Of a stretch of DNA of 31,352 nt, positions 9,271-19,364 are shown piece after piece. This DNA is from Pseudomonadota bacterium (GTDB taxonomy: Bacteria > Pseudomonadota > Alphaproteobacteria > Rhizobiales > Beijerinckiaceae): contig JAFAEL010000280.1 in assembly GCA_023423995.1 (NCBI GenBank), positions 1 to 31,352 of the forward strand, written 5' to 3'. The notes beneath the pieces were generated by a model. That model was not told where the DNA came from. It saw only the letters and a list, made by a program, of their open reading frames with translations, and ran no database searches. Within the stretch, counting starts at the first letter, position 1. Every line of letters starts with the position of its first letter. Made by a program: the position numbers and the translations under genes.

Positions 9271-10287
9271 CTAGGCGACGCCGGCCCGAAGCAGGTCGTG
9301 CAGATGGAGGATGCCGGCCGGCTGCCGGCCCTCGACGACGAACAGCGCCGTGATGCGCATCCTGTTCATCATCTCCAGGGCGGCGCTCGCGAGGAACTTC
9401 GGCCCCACCGTGATCGGGTCGGGGGTCATTACCGTTTCCACCGGCTGGCCGAGAAGAACGTCGCTCATGTGGCGGCGCAGGTCGCCATCCGTCACGATGC
9501 CGACGAGTTGGCCCGCGCCATTCGTGACGCCGACACAGCCAAAGCGCTTGCCGGCGATCACGAGCAGCACGTCCGACATGACGGTGCCGACCGGGACGAG
9601 CGGCATCTCGCTGCCCGAATGCATGATCTGATCGACGCTCTTCAGCCGTGCGGCCAGCGTTCCGCCCGGGTGGAAGACCTCGAAGTCGCTGGCCGTAAAG
9701 CCCCGGCTGTCGAGGAGGGCCATGGCCAGCGCGTCGCCGATCGCGAGTTGCATCAGGCTCGAGGTGGTCGGCGCCAGATCGTGCGGACAGGCTTCCTTCA
9801 CGCGCGGCAGCGCGAGCACCACGTCGGCGGCCTGCCCGAGGGTGCTGCCAGGCCGCGACGTGATGGCGACCAGCCCGACCGAGAAGCGGCGGGAATACTC
9901 GATGAGGTTGCCGAGCTCCGCCGTCTCGCCCGACCACGACAGGGCAAGGATCACATCGTCGGAGGTGATCATCCCAAGGTCGCCGTGGCTCGCCTCGGTC
10001 GCGTGGACGAAATAGGCGGGCGTGCCGGTAGAGGCGAGGGTCGCGGCGATCTTGCGCCCGATATGACCGCTCTTCCCAATGCCCGACACGATGAGCCGGC
10101 CCGCGGCGCCGCGGATCAGCGCCACCGCGCGATCGAAGCTGTCCCCAAGGTCTCCGACCAGGGCTTCGGCGAGCGTGTGCAGACCTGCGATCTCGAGTTG
10201 CAAGGTCCGCAGGCCAGCAGAGCGGGCGCGTGATCCCGCGTCTGCCTCGACGCCGACGCAGGCGTCTGTGTTCTCTGAAGCGAGCAT
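9271..10287 (-). CDS. kpsF: D-arabinose 5-phosphate isomerase (KpsF/GutQ family)
   Basis: This enzyme interconverts ribulose 5-phosphate and arabinose 5-phosphate, the first step towards the KDO sugar of lipopolysaccharide and some capsules. The 338-residue protein has an SIS domain (SGIGKSGHIGRKIAATLASTG near residues 68-88, EASHGDLGMI near 98-107, LSWSGETAEL near 116-125, the PTTSSLMQLAIGDALA segment near 173-188) and two CBS domains in the C-terminal third (VTDGDLRRHM and the final LHLHDLLRAGVA). Family length supports the ATG at 10287. An in-frame GTG at 10374 overlaps the stop of the upstream small gene and would add 29 residues with no homology I recognise. It is divergent from manC, which also serves surface polysaccharide, so the pairing is sensible. 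Confidence 0.94.
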   Translation of the reverse strand: MLASENTDACVGVEADAGSRARSAGLRTLQLEIAGLHTLAEALVGDLGDSFDRAVALIRGAAGRLIVSGIGKSGHIGRKIAATLASTGTPAYFVHATEASHGDLGMITSDDVILALSWSGETAELGNLIEYSRRFSVGLVAITSRPGSTLGQAADVVLALPRVKEACPHDLAPTTSSLMQLAIGDALAMALLDSRGFTASDFEVFHPGGTLAARLKSVDQIMHSGSEMPLVPVGTVMSDVLLVIAGKRFGCVGVTNGAGQLVGIVTDGDLRRHMSDVLLGQPVETVMTPDPITVGPKFLASAALEMMNRMRITALFVVEGRQPAGILHLHDLLRAGVA

Positions 10288-10373
10288 GGCTTCCCAGGCG
10301 CTCTGATTGACGCCCGCCTTAGAGCCGAGGGTGCCGCAGACCGCAAGTAGGAGCCCCGCAACCGGGGCAAGCA

Positions 10374-10586
10374 CTACGCGCCGATCGCCCAGCGCACGGC
10401 GGCCACCGCCGCCCAGGCGATGGCGAGCGCCCAGACCAGCGTCACGCCGGCTCCGAAAGCCAGGACGGTCGTCCCGGCATGCGCGAGAAGGCCTATCGGC
10501 CTGCTACCTGCGGTCGCACTCGGCCACGTGAGGCGATTGTTCACCGCCGGTACAGTCGTGATGCGTCGTGTAGCAATCTGAGCCAT
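10374..10586 (-). CDS. Small membrane protein, hypothetical
   Basis: A 70-residue frame whose ATG at 10586 has GAGG seven bases upstream. The N-terminal half is polar and basic. The C-terminal half is a hydrophobic stretch (GTTVLAFGAGVTLVWALAIAWAAVAAV) that would span the membrane. I do not recognise a family. Its TAG stop overlaps a GTG that could serve as an extended kpsF start, so it might be coupled to kpsF. The reading frame also lies over a GC-rich region where chance frames are common, so confidence is limited. Confidence 0.4.
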   Translation of the reverse strand: MAQIATRRITTVPAVNNRLTWPSATAGSRPIGLLAHAGTTVLAFGAGVTLVWALAIAWAAVAAVRWAIGA

Positions 10587-10608
10587 CTTGCCTCGAAACG
10601 TCCCGAGC

Positions 10609-10625
10609 GGAACCATCGATGTTCC
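10609..10625. promoter_or_regulatory. Dyad in the kpsF/manC divergent region
   Basis: GGAAC, then CATCGAT, then GTTCC (10609-10625) forms an almost perfect dyad around ATCGAT, with one unpaired C. It lies between the divergent small gene/kpsF unit and manC, a plausible operator position. No regulator is known from the sequence. Confidence 0.3.
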
Positions 10626-10733
10626 CTGCCGGTCGATTTGCTGCAAGAAGGGCGCCCAAGAGTTCTGGCCCAGCTCGTCCCTTCGTGCCGGGCCGGTCTC
10701 CGGGAACAATGTCAGGACGCGAAGAGAGTCTCA

Positions 10734-12182
10734 GTGGATATCAGCATCAGCTCGAGCACCGTCGACGTCACCCCGTTCATCATGTGCGGCGGAAGCGGCA
10801 CGCGGCTCTGGCCGGTGTCGCGGGCTTCCATGCCGAAGCAGTTCCAATCCTTCTTCGGGGAGCGGACCCTGCTGCAAGACACGGCCGTGCGGGTAACGGG
10901 GCCCGGCTTCGCACCGCCAGTTCTAGTCGCGAACGAGGCTCACCGCTTCGTGGTCGCGGACCAGATGGAGAGCCTCGGGATCCCACGCGCGCAGATCGTC
11001 CTGGAGCCGGAAGGGCGGAACACGGCGGCCGTCGCCCTGGTGGCGAGCCTGCTCGTTGAGCGCCAGAACCCGGATGGGCTCGTGCTTCTTCTTCCATCGG
11101 ACCATCTGGTGAAGAACACCGCCGGGTTCCAGGACATCGTACAATCCGCGGTGCCGGCGGCCCAGGCCGGGTGGATCTGCCTGTTCGGGATTGCCCCGGA
11201 CCGGCCTGAGACGGGCTATGGCTACATCGAGGTGGGGAACGAGGCCGTTCCGGATACGACATCACCCGTGCGGAAAGTCTCCCGCTTCGTCGAGAAGCCG
11301 AACCGCGAAGCCGCCCAGAGCCTCCTAGACGCGGGCAACAACGTCTGGAATTCCGGCATCTTCCTGTTCTCCGCGACGGCGATGCTCGCGGAAGCCGAGC
11401 AGCACTGCCCCGACCTCCTGGCCGGGATTCGCGAGGCGCTTGCCGGCGCGACAGAGGATCAGGACTTCCTCCGGCTTGAGGCGAAGGCCTTTGCGAAGCT
11501 CCAGTCGATCTCCGTCGATTATGCCATCATGGAGCCGAGCCGCCGCACCGCGGTGGTCAGGGCCGAGCTCGATTGGAACGATCTTGGCGCCTGGGATGCC
11601 ATCTACGCCGCCCACCTGCCGGACGCCCAGGGCAATGTCTTGCTCGGCAAGAGCGTCGGATACGACACGCGCAACTCGCTGATCCGCTCCGACCACCACC
11701 TCGTCACGACCGTGGGGGTCGAGAACCTTATCGTCGTCGCGACGGACGATGCCGTGCTGGTCGCGGACAAGTCGCGGGCCCAGGGCGTCAAGGAGGCCCT
11801 GGAGGCGATACGGCAGAAGGGCTTCGGGGAAGCCGCGACCCACAGCGAGGTTCACCGACCCTGGGGCAGCTACCGCTCCATCGTCTCGGGGGACCGCTTC
11901 CAGGTGAAGCTCATCACCGTGAAGCCGGGCGGCCGGCTCTCCCTGCAACTTCACCGGCACCGGGCTGAGCATTGGGTGGTCGTCAAGGGCACGGCGCAGA
12001 TCACCTGCGGCGAGCGCGTCTTCATGCTCTACGAGAACCAGTCTACCTACATCCCGCAGGGCGAGACCCACAGGATGGAGAATCCCGGCCACATTCCGCT
12101 CGAGCTGGTCGAGGTTCAGTCCGGCTCCTATCTCGGCGAGGACGACATCGTCCGGGTCGAGGACGTGTACGGCCGAAGCTGA
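10734..12182 (+). CDS. manC: Mannose-1-phosphate guanylyltransferase / mannose-6-phosphate isomerase
   Basis: A bifunctional type II enzyme that makes GDP-mannose for exopolysaccharide, capsule or LPS. The 482-residue product has the nucleotidyltransferase signature CGGSGTRLWPVSRASMPKQF (about residues 18-37), the VEKPN motif, NSGIFLFSA, and a C-terminal cupin isomerase domain with QLHRHRAEHWVVVKG and YIPQGETHRMENPG, which supply the metal ligands. The GTG at 10734 was chosen because it leaves the signature at the usual distance from the N-terminus. The open frame extends to 10479, but that part overlaps the divergent gene and has no family similarity. The ribosome binding site (GAGAG) is weak. 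It ends 6 bases from the convergent HD-GYP gene. Confidence 0.95.
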   Translation: MDISISSSTVDVTPFIMCGGSGTRLWPVSRASMPKQFQSFFGERTLLQDTAVRVTGPGFAPPVLVANEAHRFVVADQMESLGIPRAQIVLEPEGRNTAAVALVASLLVERQNPDGLVLLLPSDHLVKNTAGFQDIVQSAVPAAQAGWICLFGIAPDRPETGYGYIEVGNEAVPDTTSPVRKVSRFVEKPNREAAQSLLDAGNNVWNSGIFLFSATAMLAEAEQHCPDLLAGIREALAGATEDQDFLRLEAKAFAKLQSISVDYAIMEPSRRTAVVRAELDWNDLGAWDAIYAAHLPDAQGNVLLGKSVGYDTRNSLIRSDHHLVTTVGVENLIVVATDDAVLVADKSRAQGVKEALEAIRQKGFGEAATHSEVHRPWGSYRSIVSGDRFQVKLITVKPGGRLSLQLHRHRAEHWVVVKGTAQITCGERVFMLYENQSTYIPQGETHRMENPGHIPLELVEVQSGSYLGEDDIVRVEDVYGRS

Positions 12183-12188
12183 CGGAGC

Positions 12189-13238
12189 TCAGGCCGCCCG
12201 CGGCGGGGCTTCGTGGGCGGCGATGCTCAGCACCTTCGGCCACGAGGCCAGAAAGGCATCCACGCAAGCCGGGTCGAACTGAGTCCCGGCATTCTCCACG
12301 AGGTACTGCCGCGCCGTCTTGACCGGCCAGGCCTTCTTGTACGGCCGGTCGGATGTCAGGGCGTCGAACACGTCCGCCACGGCGACGATCCGGCCGGCGA
12401 GCGGAATATCCGTCCTGGCGAGCCCATTCGGATACCCACCCCCGTCCCACCGCTCGTGGTGGCTGACTGCGATATCGGCCGCGAGCCGGATGAGGTCCGA
12501 CGAGCTTTCCTTGAGGATCTCGTAACCCCGCTCTGCGTGCCGGGAGATAAGAACACGTTCCTCCGGCGTGAGTGGGCCCTGCTTCAGCAGGATCGAATCC
12601 GGCACAGCGATCTTGCCGATGTCGTGCATGGTCGAGGCTAGCCCGAGTTGCCTGCACCAATCCGGCTCGCAGCCGAGTTCCTCCGCCATGAGCTTGGCGT
12701 ATTGTGCCACGCGCCAGACATGCTCGCCCGTGTCGGTGTCCCGGTGCTCGATGGCCCGGACCAGGCGCTCGACGAGTTCCCGCTCGCGGGCCTCGATCAC
12801 GGCGACGGCCGCGGCGACCTCCCGGCTGAGCCACGCTGCCCGGTCCGCCTCAGATACGCGCGCTTGGTTCAGCGCAAGGAGGTTGCCCACGCGCGCCCGG
12901 ATCTCGACGGGGTCGAAGGGCTTGCCGACGAAATCGGTCGCGCCGGCCTCGAGGGCCTCCCGCCGGAGCGAGCGCTGATCGCTGCTGGTCACCATGACGA
13001 CCGGCACATGGGCGAAGCCCTCGAGCTTCCGGGCAGCCCGGATGAACTCGATCCCGTTCATGCCCGGCATTTCGAAGTCGACCATCGCAACGCCGACCCC
13101 GGCCGCTGATTCCGTCAGGTAGGCGAGCGCCTTCTCGGGAGACGTGAAGGCCACGGGCGTGCATTCGGGCACGCCTTTGAGCGCCTCCGCCATGAGCACG
13201 TTGTTCAGCTCGACATCGTCGAGAACCAGGACCTTCAT
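12189..13238 (-). CDS. Two-component response regulator with HD-GYP output domain
   Basis: A 349-residue cytoplasmic regulator with two domains. The receiver (residues 1-120) has the acidic pair D7-D8, phosphoacceptor D54 (AMVDFEMPGMNG), and K106 in GKPFDP. The HD-GYP domain follows after a helical linker. It keeps the metal-binding H205-D206 in MHDIGK, the H260-H261-E262 triad and the G268-Y269-P270 motif, so it should be an active cyclic-di-GMP phosphodiesterase. Family knowledge links such proteins to motility, biofilm and polysaccharide control. It is divergently arranged with a hybrid histidine kinase that has its own phosphotransfer domain, the likely phosphate donor (inference). Its 3' end meets manC, an exopolysaccharide precursor gene. 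Confidence 0.95.
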   Translation of the reverse strand: MKVLVLDDVELNNVLMAEALKGVPECTPVAFTSPEKALAYLTESAAGVGVAMVDFEMPGMNGIEFIRAARKLEGFAHVPVVMVTSSDQRSLRREALEAGATDFVGKPFDPVEIRARVGNLLALNQARVSEADRAAWLSREVAAAVAVIEARERELVERLVRAIEHRDTDTGEHVWRVAQYAKLMAEELGCEPDWCRQLGLASTMHDIGKIAVPDSILLKQGPLTPEERVLISRHAERGYEILKESSSDLIRLAADIAVSHHERWDGGGYPNGLARTDIPLAGRIVAVADVFDALTSDRPYKKAWPVKTARQYLVENAGTQFDPACVDAFLASWPKVLSIAAHEAPPRAA

Positions 13239-13391
13239 CGTCGCTCAGTCCAGCCCAGGGCCCGCGGGCGAAACTCGCTTCTGGCCAAATTGAAACTACT
13301 TCGAACGCAGCCGAATGGAATGGGCGGCCTTCTTAAGAACTTCCAACCTACACCATTGGCGGCGAGCATTTAATCAATCGTTCTCGGCCGG

Positions 13392-16118
<2,727 letters not shown>

Positions 16119-16142
16119 CAAGTCTAGGCCGCCGGGGGCCCG

Positions 16143-16553
16143 TCAGATCTGCGCCTGGCCTCCATCGGCGAGCAGCTCGCTACCATTGACGAAGCTGCTC
16201 TCGTCCGAGGCGAGGAAGACGGCCGCGGAGGCGATCTCGTCTGGATCTCCCATCCTGCCCAGGGGAATCGCGGCCTCGGACGCAGCCTTGAAGGCGGCAT
16301 GCAGCTCCTCCGTCTGGCTCAGGCCATGCCAGCCCGGGGTCGAGGTCGCACCCGGCACGAGCACGTTCACACGGATACGGCGCGGTGCAAGATCCTGGAT
16401 CCAACTGCAGGCGAAGTTGCGGACGGCCGCCTTGCTGGCGCTGTACACGCTGAAGGACGGTGCTCCCGTCGTGCCGGCCGACGAACCCGTCAGGATCACC
16501 GACGCGCCGTCCCGCAGCAACGGCAGGGCCTTCTGCACGGTGCCCCGCCGCAA
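16143..16553 (-). pseudogene. C-terminal remnant of a short-chain dehydrogenase/reductase
   Basis: About 136 residues corresponding to the second half of a classical SDR (normally about 245). Seen are VQKALPLLRDGASVILTGSS, the catalytic VYSASKAAV (Tyr and Lys of the YxxxK motif), the NVLVPGATSTPGW segment and the C-terminal FVNGSELLADGGQAQI. The whole nucleotide-binding half with the TGxxxGIG motif is absent, and no ATG is available at the break (first codons are TTG or GTG without a ribosome binding site). Upstream of RGTVQKA the frame enters the 3' end of the LOG-family gene. The break point falls beside a perfect 8-bp hairpin at 16556-16574. It looks like a deletion scar or a partial insertion, not a functional gene. 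Confidence 0.8.
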
Positions 16554-16555
16554 CC

Positions 16556-16574
16556 TGCCCCTGCAGCAGGGGCA
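16556..16574. repeat. Perfect 8-bp hairpin at the SDR break point
   Basis: TGCCCCTG (16556-16563) and CAGGGGCA (16567-16574) pair perfectly around a 3-base loop. It lies exactly where SDR similarity begins on the minus strand, so it could mark a deletion junction or serve as a terminator for the LOG-family gene, although no T-run follows. Confidence 0.5.
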
Positions 16575-16618
16575 AGGTCGCAGCCGGAGTTCGTCTGCAA
16601 GCTGCTCGAGCCTGCACG

Positions 16619-17431
16619 TCAGAGCGTCGGGGGCTTTCCCATCTGTTCGGGCGAAGAGAACGGCCGCTCGACCTCGACCTCGCGGCGCCGCAGCGCCGTC
16701 CAGGCCGCTTCGGGATCATTCGCGAAGGTGAACAGCTTCAGGTCATGCTCGCCGATCACTCCAAGCTCGACGAGACGCTCGAAATTCACAACCGAGCTCC
16801 AGTAGGCCTCGTCATAGAGGATGATCGGGATCGGCGGAGACTTCCCGGTCTGCTTCAGGGTCAGGATCTCGAACAGTTCGTCGAACGTGCCGAATCCGCC
16901 CGGGAACACGATCAGCGCATTCGCCCGCATCGCGAGGTGCATCTTGCGCATCGCAAAGTAGTGGAAGCGGAAGGTCAGGTCGGGCGTAGAATAAGCGTTC
17001 GGCTCCTGCTCGTGCGGCAGGGTGATGTTGAAGCCGATGGACGGTGCGCCGACATCGTGCGCACCTCGGTTCGCCGCCTCCATAATCCCTGGCCCGCCGC
17101 CGGTCGCGACGACGTTGTCGCGCATGCCGTCCTCCGGCGCGAGTGCCCCGCCCTCCTCCGACACGATCCGGCCGAAGGCTCGCGCGGCCGCGTACCAGCC
17201 GGCCTGAAGGGGAGGCCCGTCCTCGCGGATGCGGGCGCCCCCGAATACGACGACGGTCGAGCGCACGCCCCATGATCGCAGGGCTTCCTCGGCCTTCGCG
17301 TATTCGATTAGGAAGCGTACCCCCCGCATCGAGTCGCCCAGGAGAAAGTCCTGGTCGTGCATCGGGAGCCGGTACGATGGCGACTCGAGTTGCGCGCGGT
17401 TGTCGCCGGCCCGCGGGAGGTAGGGTTTCAT
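16619..17431 (-). CDS. LOG-family Rossmann-fold protein (TIGR00730-type)
   Basis: A 270-residue cytoplasmic protein of the LOG family, members of which hydrolyse cytokinin riboside monophosphates or other nucleotide 5'-monophosphates and were formerly called lysine decarboxylases. The hallmark motif PGGFGTFDELFE is present together with the upstream GGGPGIMEAANRGAHDVGAPSIG segment and the MRKMHLAMRANALIVFPGG stretch. It is longer than plant LOG proteins, with an N-terminal helical extension as in the bacterial long form. The ATG at 17431 is preferred over a TTG at 17470. It follows a small gene on the same strand by 39 bases and precedes the SDR remnant. The actual substrate cannot be read from sequence. 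Confidence 0.9.
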   Translation of the reverse strand: MKPYLPRAGDNRAQLESPSYRLPMHDQDFLLGDSMRGVRFLIEYAKAEEALRSWGVRSTVVVFGGARIREDGPPLQAGWYAAARAFGRIVSEEGGALAPEDGMRDNVVATGGGPGIMEAANRGAHDVGAPSIGFNITLPHEQEPNAYSTPDLTFRFHYFAMRKMHLAMRANALIVFPGGFGTFDELFEILTLKQTGKSPPIPIILYDEAYWSSVVNFERLVELGVIGEHDLKLFTFANDPEAAWTALRRREVEVERPFSSPEQMGKPPTL

Positions 17432-17470
17432 ACGGCCTGATATCTCGCTCTCCCGCCGGCCTGAAGGCAA

Positions 17471-17656
17471 TCAGGTCTGATCCCCGGAGCGCCCGGAATC
17501 CGGGCTCTTTCCGGTCTCAGCTCCCTTCGTGATCCCTTGACCGTCCCGCACGCGGGTCTCCGATCCCGGAGGCGGTGGGCCGATGCCGGTCGGGTCGCTG
17601 TTGTCCGGGACGCCGTTTGGCGGTTTTTCGCTCCCCTGCTGCCGATCCTCGCTCAT
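17471..17656 (-). CDS. Small disordered hydrophilic protein, hypothetical
   Basis: A 61-residue protein with a strong ribosome binding site (GGAGGAGGG just before the ATG). It begins MSEDRQQGSEKPPNGVPDN and is rich in Gly, Pro, Ser, Asp and Lys, with no hydrophobic core, so it is probably unstructured. I do not recognise a named family. Its start faces that of the small membrane protein at 17776, and the space between holds a symmetric GGAACC-N16-GGTTCC site that could drive both genes under a general stress response. It may be co-transcribed with the LOG-family gene downstream. Confidence 0.65.
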   Translation of the reverse strand: MSEDRQQGSEKPPNGVPDNSDPTGIGPPPPGSETRVRDGQGITKGAETGKSPDSGRSGDQT

Positions 17657-17691
17657 GAGCCCTCCTCCGCCCAGACCGCCTGAGCGTGGGC

Positions 17692-17719
17692 GGAACCGGA
17701 GCGCTGCCTCCCAGGTTCC
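17692..17719. promoter_or_regulatory. Symmetric EcfG-like promoter candidate between divergent small genes
   Basis: GGAACC (17692-17697), 16 bases, then GGTTCC (17714-17719). Because the site is a perfect inverted repeat, each strand reads GGAAC followed by N17 and GGTT. This is close to the alphaproteobacterial EcfG general-stress pattern (GGAAC, about 16-17 bases, CGTT). It lies about 35 bases before the ATG at 17656 on one side and about 57 bases before the ATG at 17776 on the other. It might instead be an operator. Confidence 0.45.
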
Positions 17720-17775
17720 GCTCCCAACTGGACAGCCCGGCGACGGGCCGTCTCCGAATCATGGGAAGGAGCGAC

Positions 17776-17928
17776 ATGGAAAACCGCAGCAAGGTGGCCA
17801 ACTACATCCTGGCCGGTCTGGCCGCGATCGTGGTGGTCGCCGGGGCCATCGGCTACCAGATGACCCAGGAAGGCCAGCCTACCCCAACTACCGAGAGCGC
17901 AGCGCCGGCGGACCAGAAGCCGCAATAG
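17776..17928 (+). CDS. Small single-pass membrane protein, hypothetical
   Basis: A 50-residue protein with a good ribosome binding site (GGAAGGAG 6 bases before the ATG). It has a short basic N-terminus (MENRSKVANY), one membrane helix (ILAGLAAIVVVAGAIGY, residues 11-27) and a polar, proline- and threonine-rich tail ending DQKPQ. No family is recognised. The next gene starts 24 bases later, has its own strong ribosome binding site, and also encodes a membrane-anchored, largely disordered protein, so the two probably form an operon. Confidence 0.7.
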   Translation: MENRSKVANYILAGLAAIVVVAGAIGYQMTQEGQPTPTTESAAPADQKPQ

Positions 17929-17952
17929 GCCGGCGGATCGAAGGAGGATTCG

Positions 17953-18321
17953 ATGTCCTTTCCACCGGGCGAGATGCCGCCCACCAACACGATCAAGCGC
18001 ATTGATGCACCGCCGGAGAGCGACAGTCCGACGACCGCCCAGCTCAAGGGCGACATCGACAGCGGCAGGACCGGCGACAAGATAGGGGTCTACGACCCCG
18101 GCCTATCGCCGCTCGGCACAGACGACGAGGCGGCCGGGAGGCCTCCCGAACCTCAGCGCGTTCGGCTTGCGCGCCAGTTTGAGCGAGTCAAGCGCTGGGC
18201 GAGCGGCGGAAGGGCGATCCCCACAAGCCACGAGAAGCCGAGCCAGGCGGGGTACCTGTTCGTGGGTCTCACCGCCGCGATCGGGGTCGTGCTTGCCGTC
18301 GGAATCGTCGCAACCTCCTGA
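17953..18321 (+). CDS. Tail-anchored hypothetical protein
   Basis: A 122-residue protein preceded by GAAGGAGG. The N-terminal 90 residues are polar, with a Pro- and Asp-rich stretch (MSFPPGEMPPTNTIKRIDAP, then LKGDIDSGRTGDKIGVYDPG) and a basic patch (RLARQFERVKRWASGG). The C-terminus is a single membrane helix (AGYLFVGLTAAIGVVLAVGIVA). That arrangement suggests a cytoplasmic domain anchored at the inner membrane. I know of no function. It ends 12 bases before the convergent dehydrogenase gene and may be stress-induced with its upstream neighbour. Confidence 0.75.
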   Translation: MSFPPGEMPPTNTIKRIDAPPESDSPTTAQLKGDIDSGRTGDKIGVYDPGLSPLGTDDEAAGRPPEPQRVRLARQFERVKRWASGGRAIPTSHEKPSQAGYLFVGLTAAIGVVLAVGIVATS

Positions 18322-18333
18322 GCCGAGATAGGC

Positions 18334-19296
18334 CTAGCGCGGCAGATCGACGAGGTTGATCGGTTCGCCTCGCATGAAGGCCAGCAGTTGATCGATCGCC
18401 GTGCCGAACAGGCTGTCGTAGGTCTCGCGCGTCACATAGCCGAGATGGGGCGTACAGAGCACGTTCGGCAGGCCGATGAGCGGATCGGCTGCGCCGAGCA
18501 CCGGCTCCTCCTCGAAAACATCGACGGCCGCCCGACCCGGCCGCCCGGCCTGCAGCGCCTCGACGAGTGCGCCGGCCTGGATGAGCGGCGCGCGGCTGGT
18601 GTTCACCAGCAGGGCGTCCGGCTTCATCCGGCCGAGATCCGCGGCCGTCACGATCCCGCGCGTCTCGGGCGTAAGCGAAATGTGGAGGCAGATCACGTCG
18701 CAGGCAGAGAAGAACGCGCCGCGGCCCGAAGGCACCTCGAACCCATCCGCCTTCGCCCGCTCCAGCGAACCCTCGCGACCGAAGCAGAGGACGCGCATCC
18801 CGAATGCCCGGCCGTAGCCCGCCACGAGGCGGCCGATCCGGCCGTAGCCGTAGACGCCGAGGACCTTGCCCTTGAGCTGCGCACCGAGGGTCGCCTGCCA
18901 ATGCCCGGCGCGAAGGCGAGCGGCCTCTTCCGGGATGTGGCGAAGAGCGGCGAGAACCAGCCCCCAGGTGAGTTCGGCGGTCGAACTCGGATCCCCCGCT
19001 CCGGCGGCCGAGACGTCGATACCCGCCTTGGCACAGGCCTTGAGGTCGAGATGGTATGTGTTGCGCCCGGTCTGGCTGATGAACTTCAGGTGCGGAAGCC
19101 GGGCGATCACCGCGCCTGGCAGCGCTGTCCGCTGCTGGATCATGACGAGGGCGTCGAAGGGAGCGAGACGCTCCGCGAGCGCATCGGGATCCCTCACGCT
19201 GTCGGCGAACGTCGTGACCTCATGCCCGGCCAGCGCGGGGAACCGCGGATGATGTCGAAAGGCGTCCTGGTAGTCGTCGAGCACCGCGATGCGCAT
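18334..19296 (-). CDS. D-2-hydroxyacid dehydrogenase (NAD-dependent)
   Basis: A 320-residue oxidoreductase of the D-isomer-specific 2-hydroxyacid dehydrogenase family, which reduces 2-keto acids or oxidises D-2-hydroxyacids with NAD(P). The Rossmann motif is GVYGYGRIGRLVAGYG (about residues 147-162). The catalytic residues are R235 (VNTSR), E264 (FEEEP) and H284 (TPHLG). The N-terminal and C-terminal parts form the split catalytic domain. The substrate is not determinable: it could be a glyoxylate/hydroxypyruvate reductase or a phosphoglycerate-dehydrogenase-like enzyme, but it lacks the ACT domain of full-length SerA. It follows the PHB depolymerase gene on the same strand after 68 bases. 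Confidence 0.93.
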   Translation of the reverse strand: MRIAVLDDYQDAFRHHPRFPALAGHEVTTFADSVRDPDALAERLAPFDALVMIQQRTALPGAVIARLPHLKFISQTGRNTYHLDLKACAKAGIDVSAAGAGDPSSTAELTWGLVLAALRHIPEEAARLRAGHWQATLGAQLKGKVLGVYGYGRIGRLVAGYGRAFGMRVLCFGREGSLERAKADGFEVPSGRGAFFSACDVICLHISLTPETRGIVTAADLGRMKPDALLVNTSRAPLIQAGALVEALQAGRPGRAAVDVFEEEPVLGAADPLIGLPNVLCTPHLGYVTRETYDSLFGTAIDQLLAFMRGEPINLVDLPR

Positions 19297-19364
19297 GGTC
19301 CGGCTCCACGCGGCGGCGCGATCCGCGTCCCGCTAGGCTCTCCTAAGCCCGCGCGGTGCGGCCC

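Noticed and set aside
10479..10733. N-terminal extension of manC
   Set aside because: The extension overlaps the divergent gene and has no similarity to nucleotidyltransferases. The GTG at 10734 gives the standard length.
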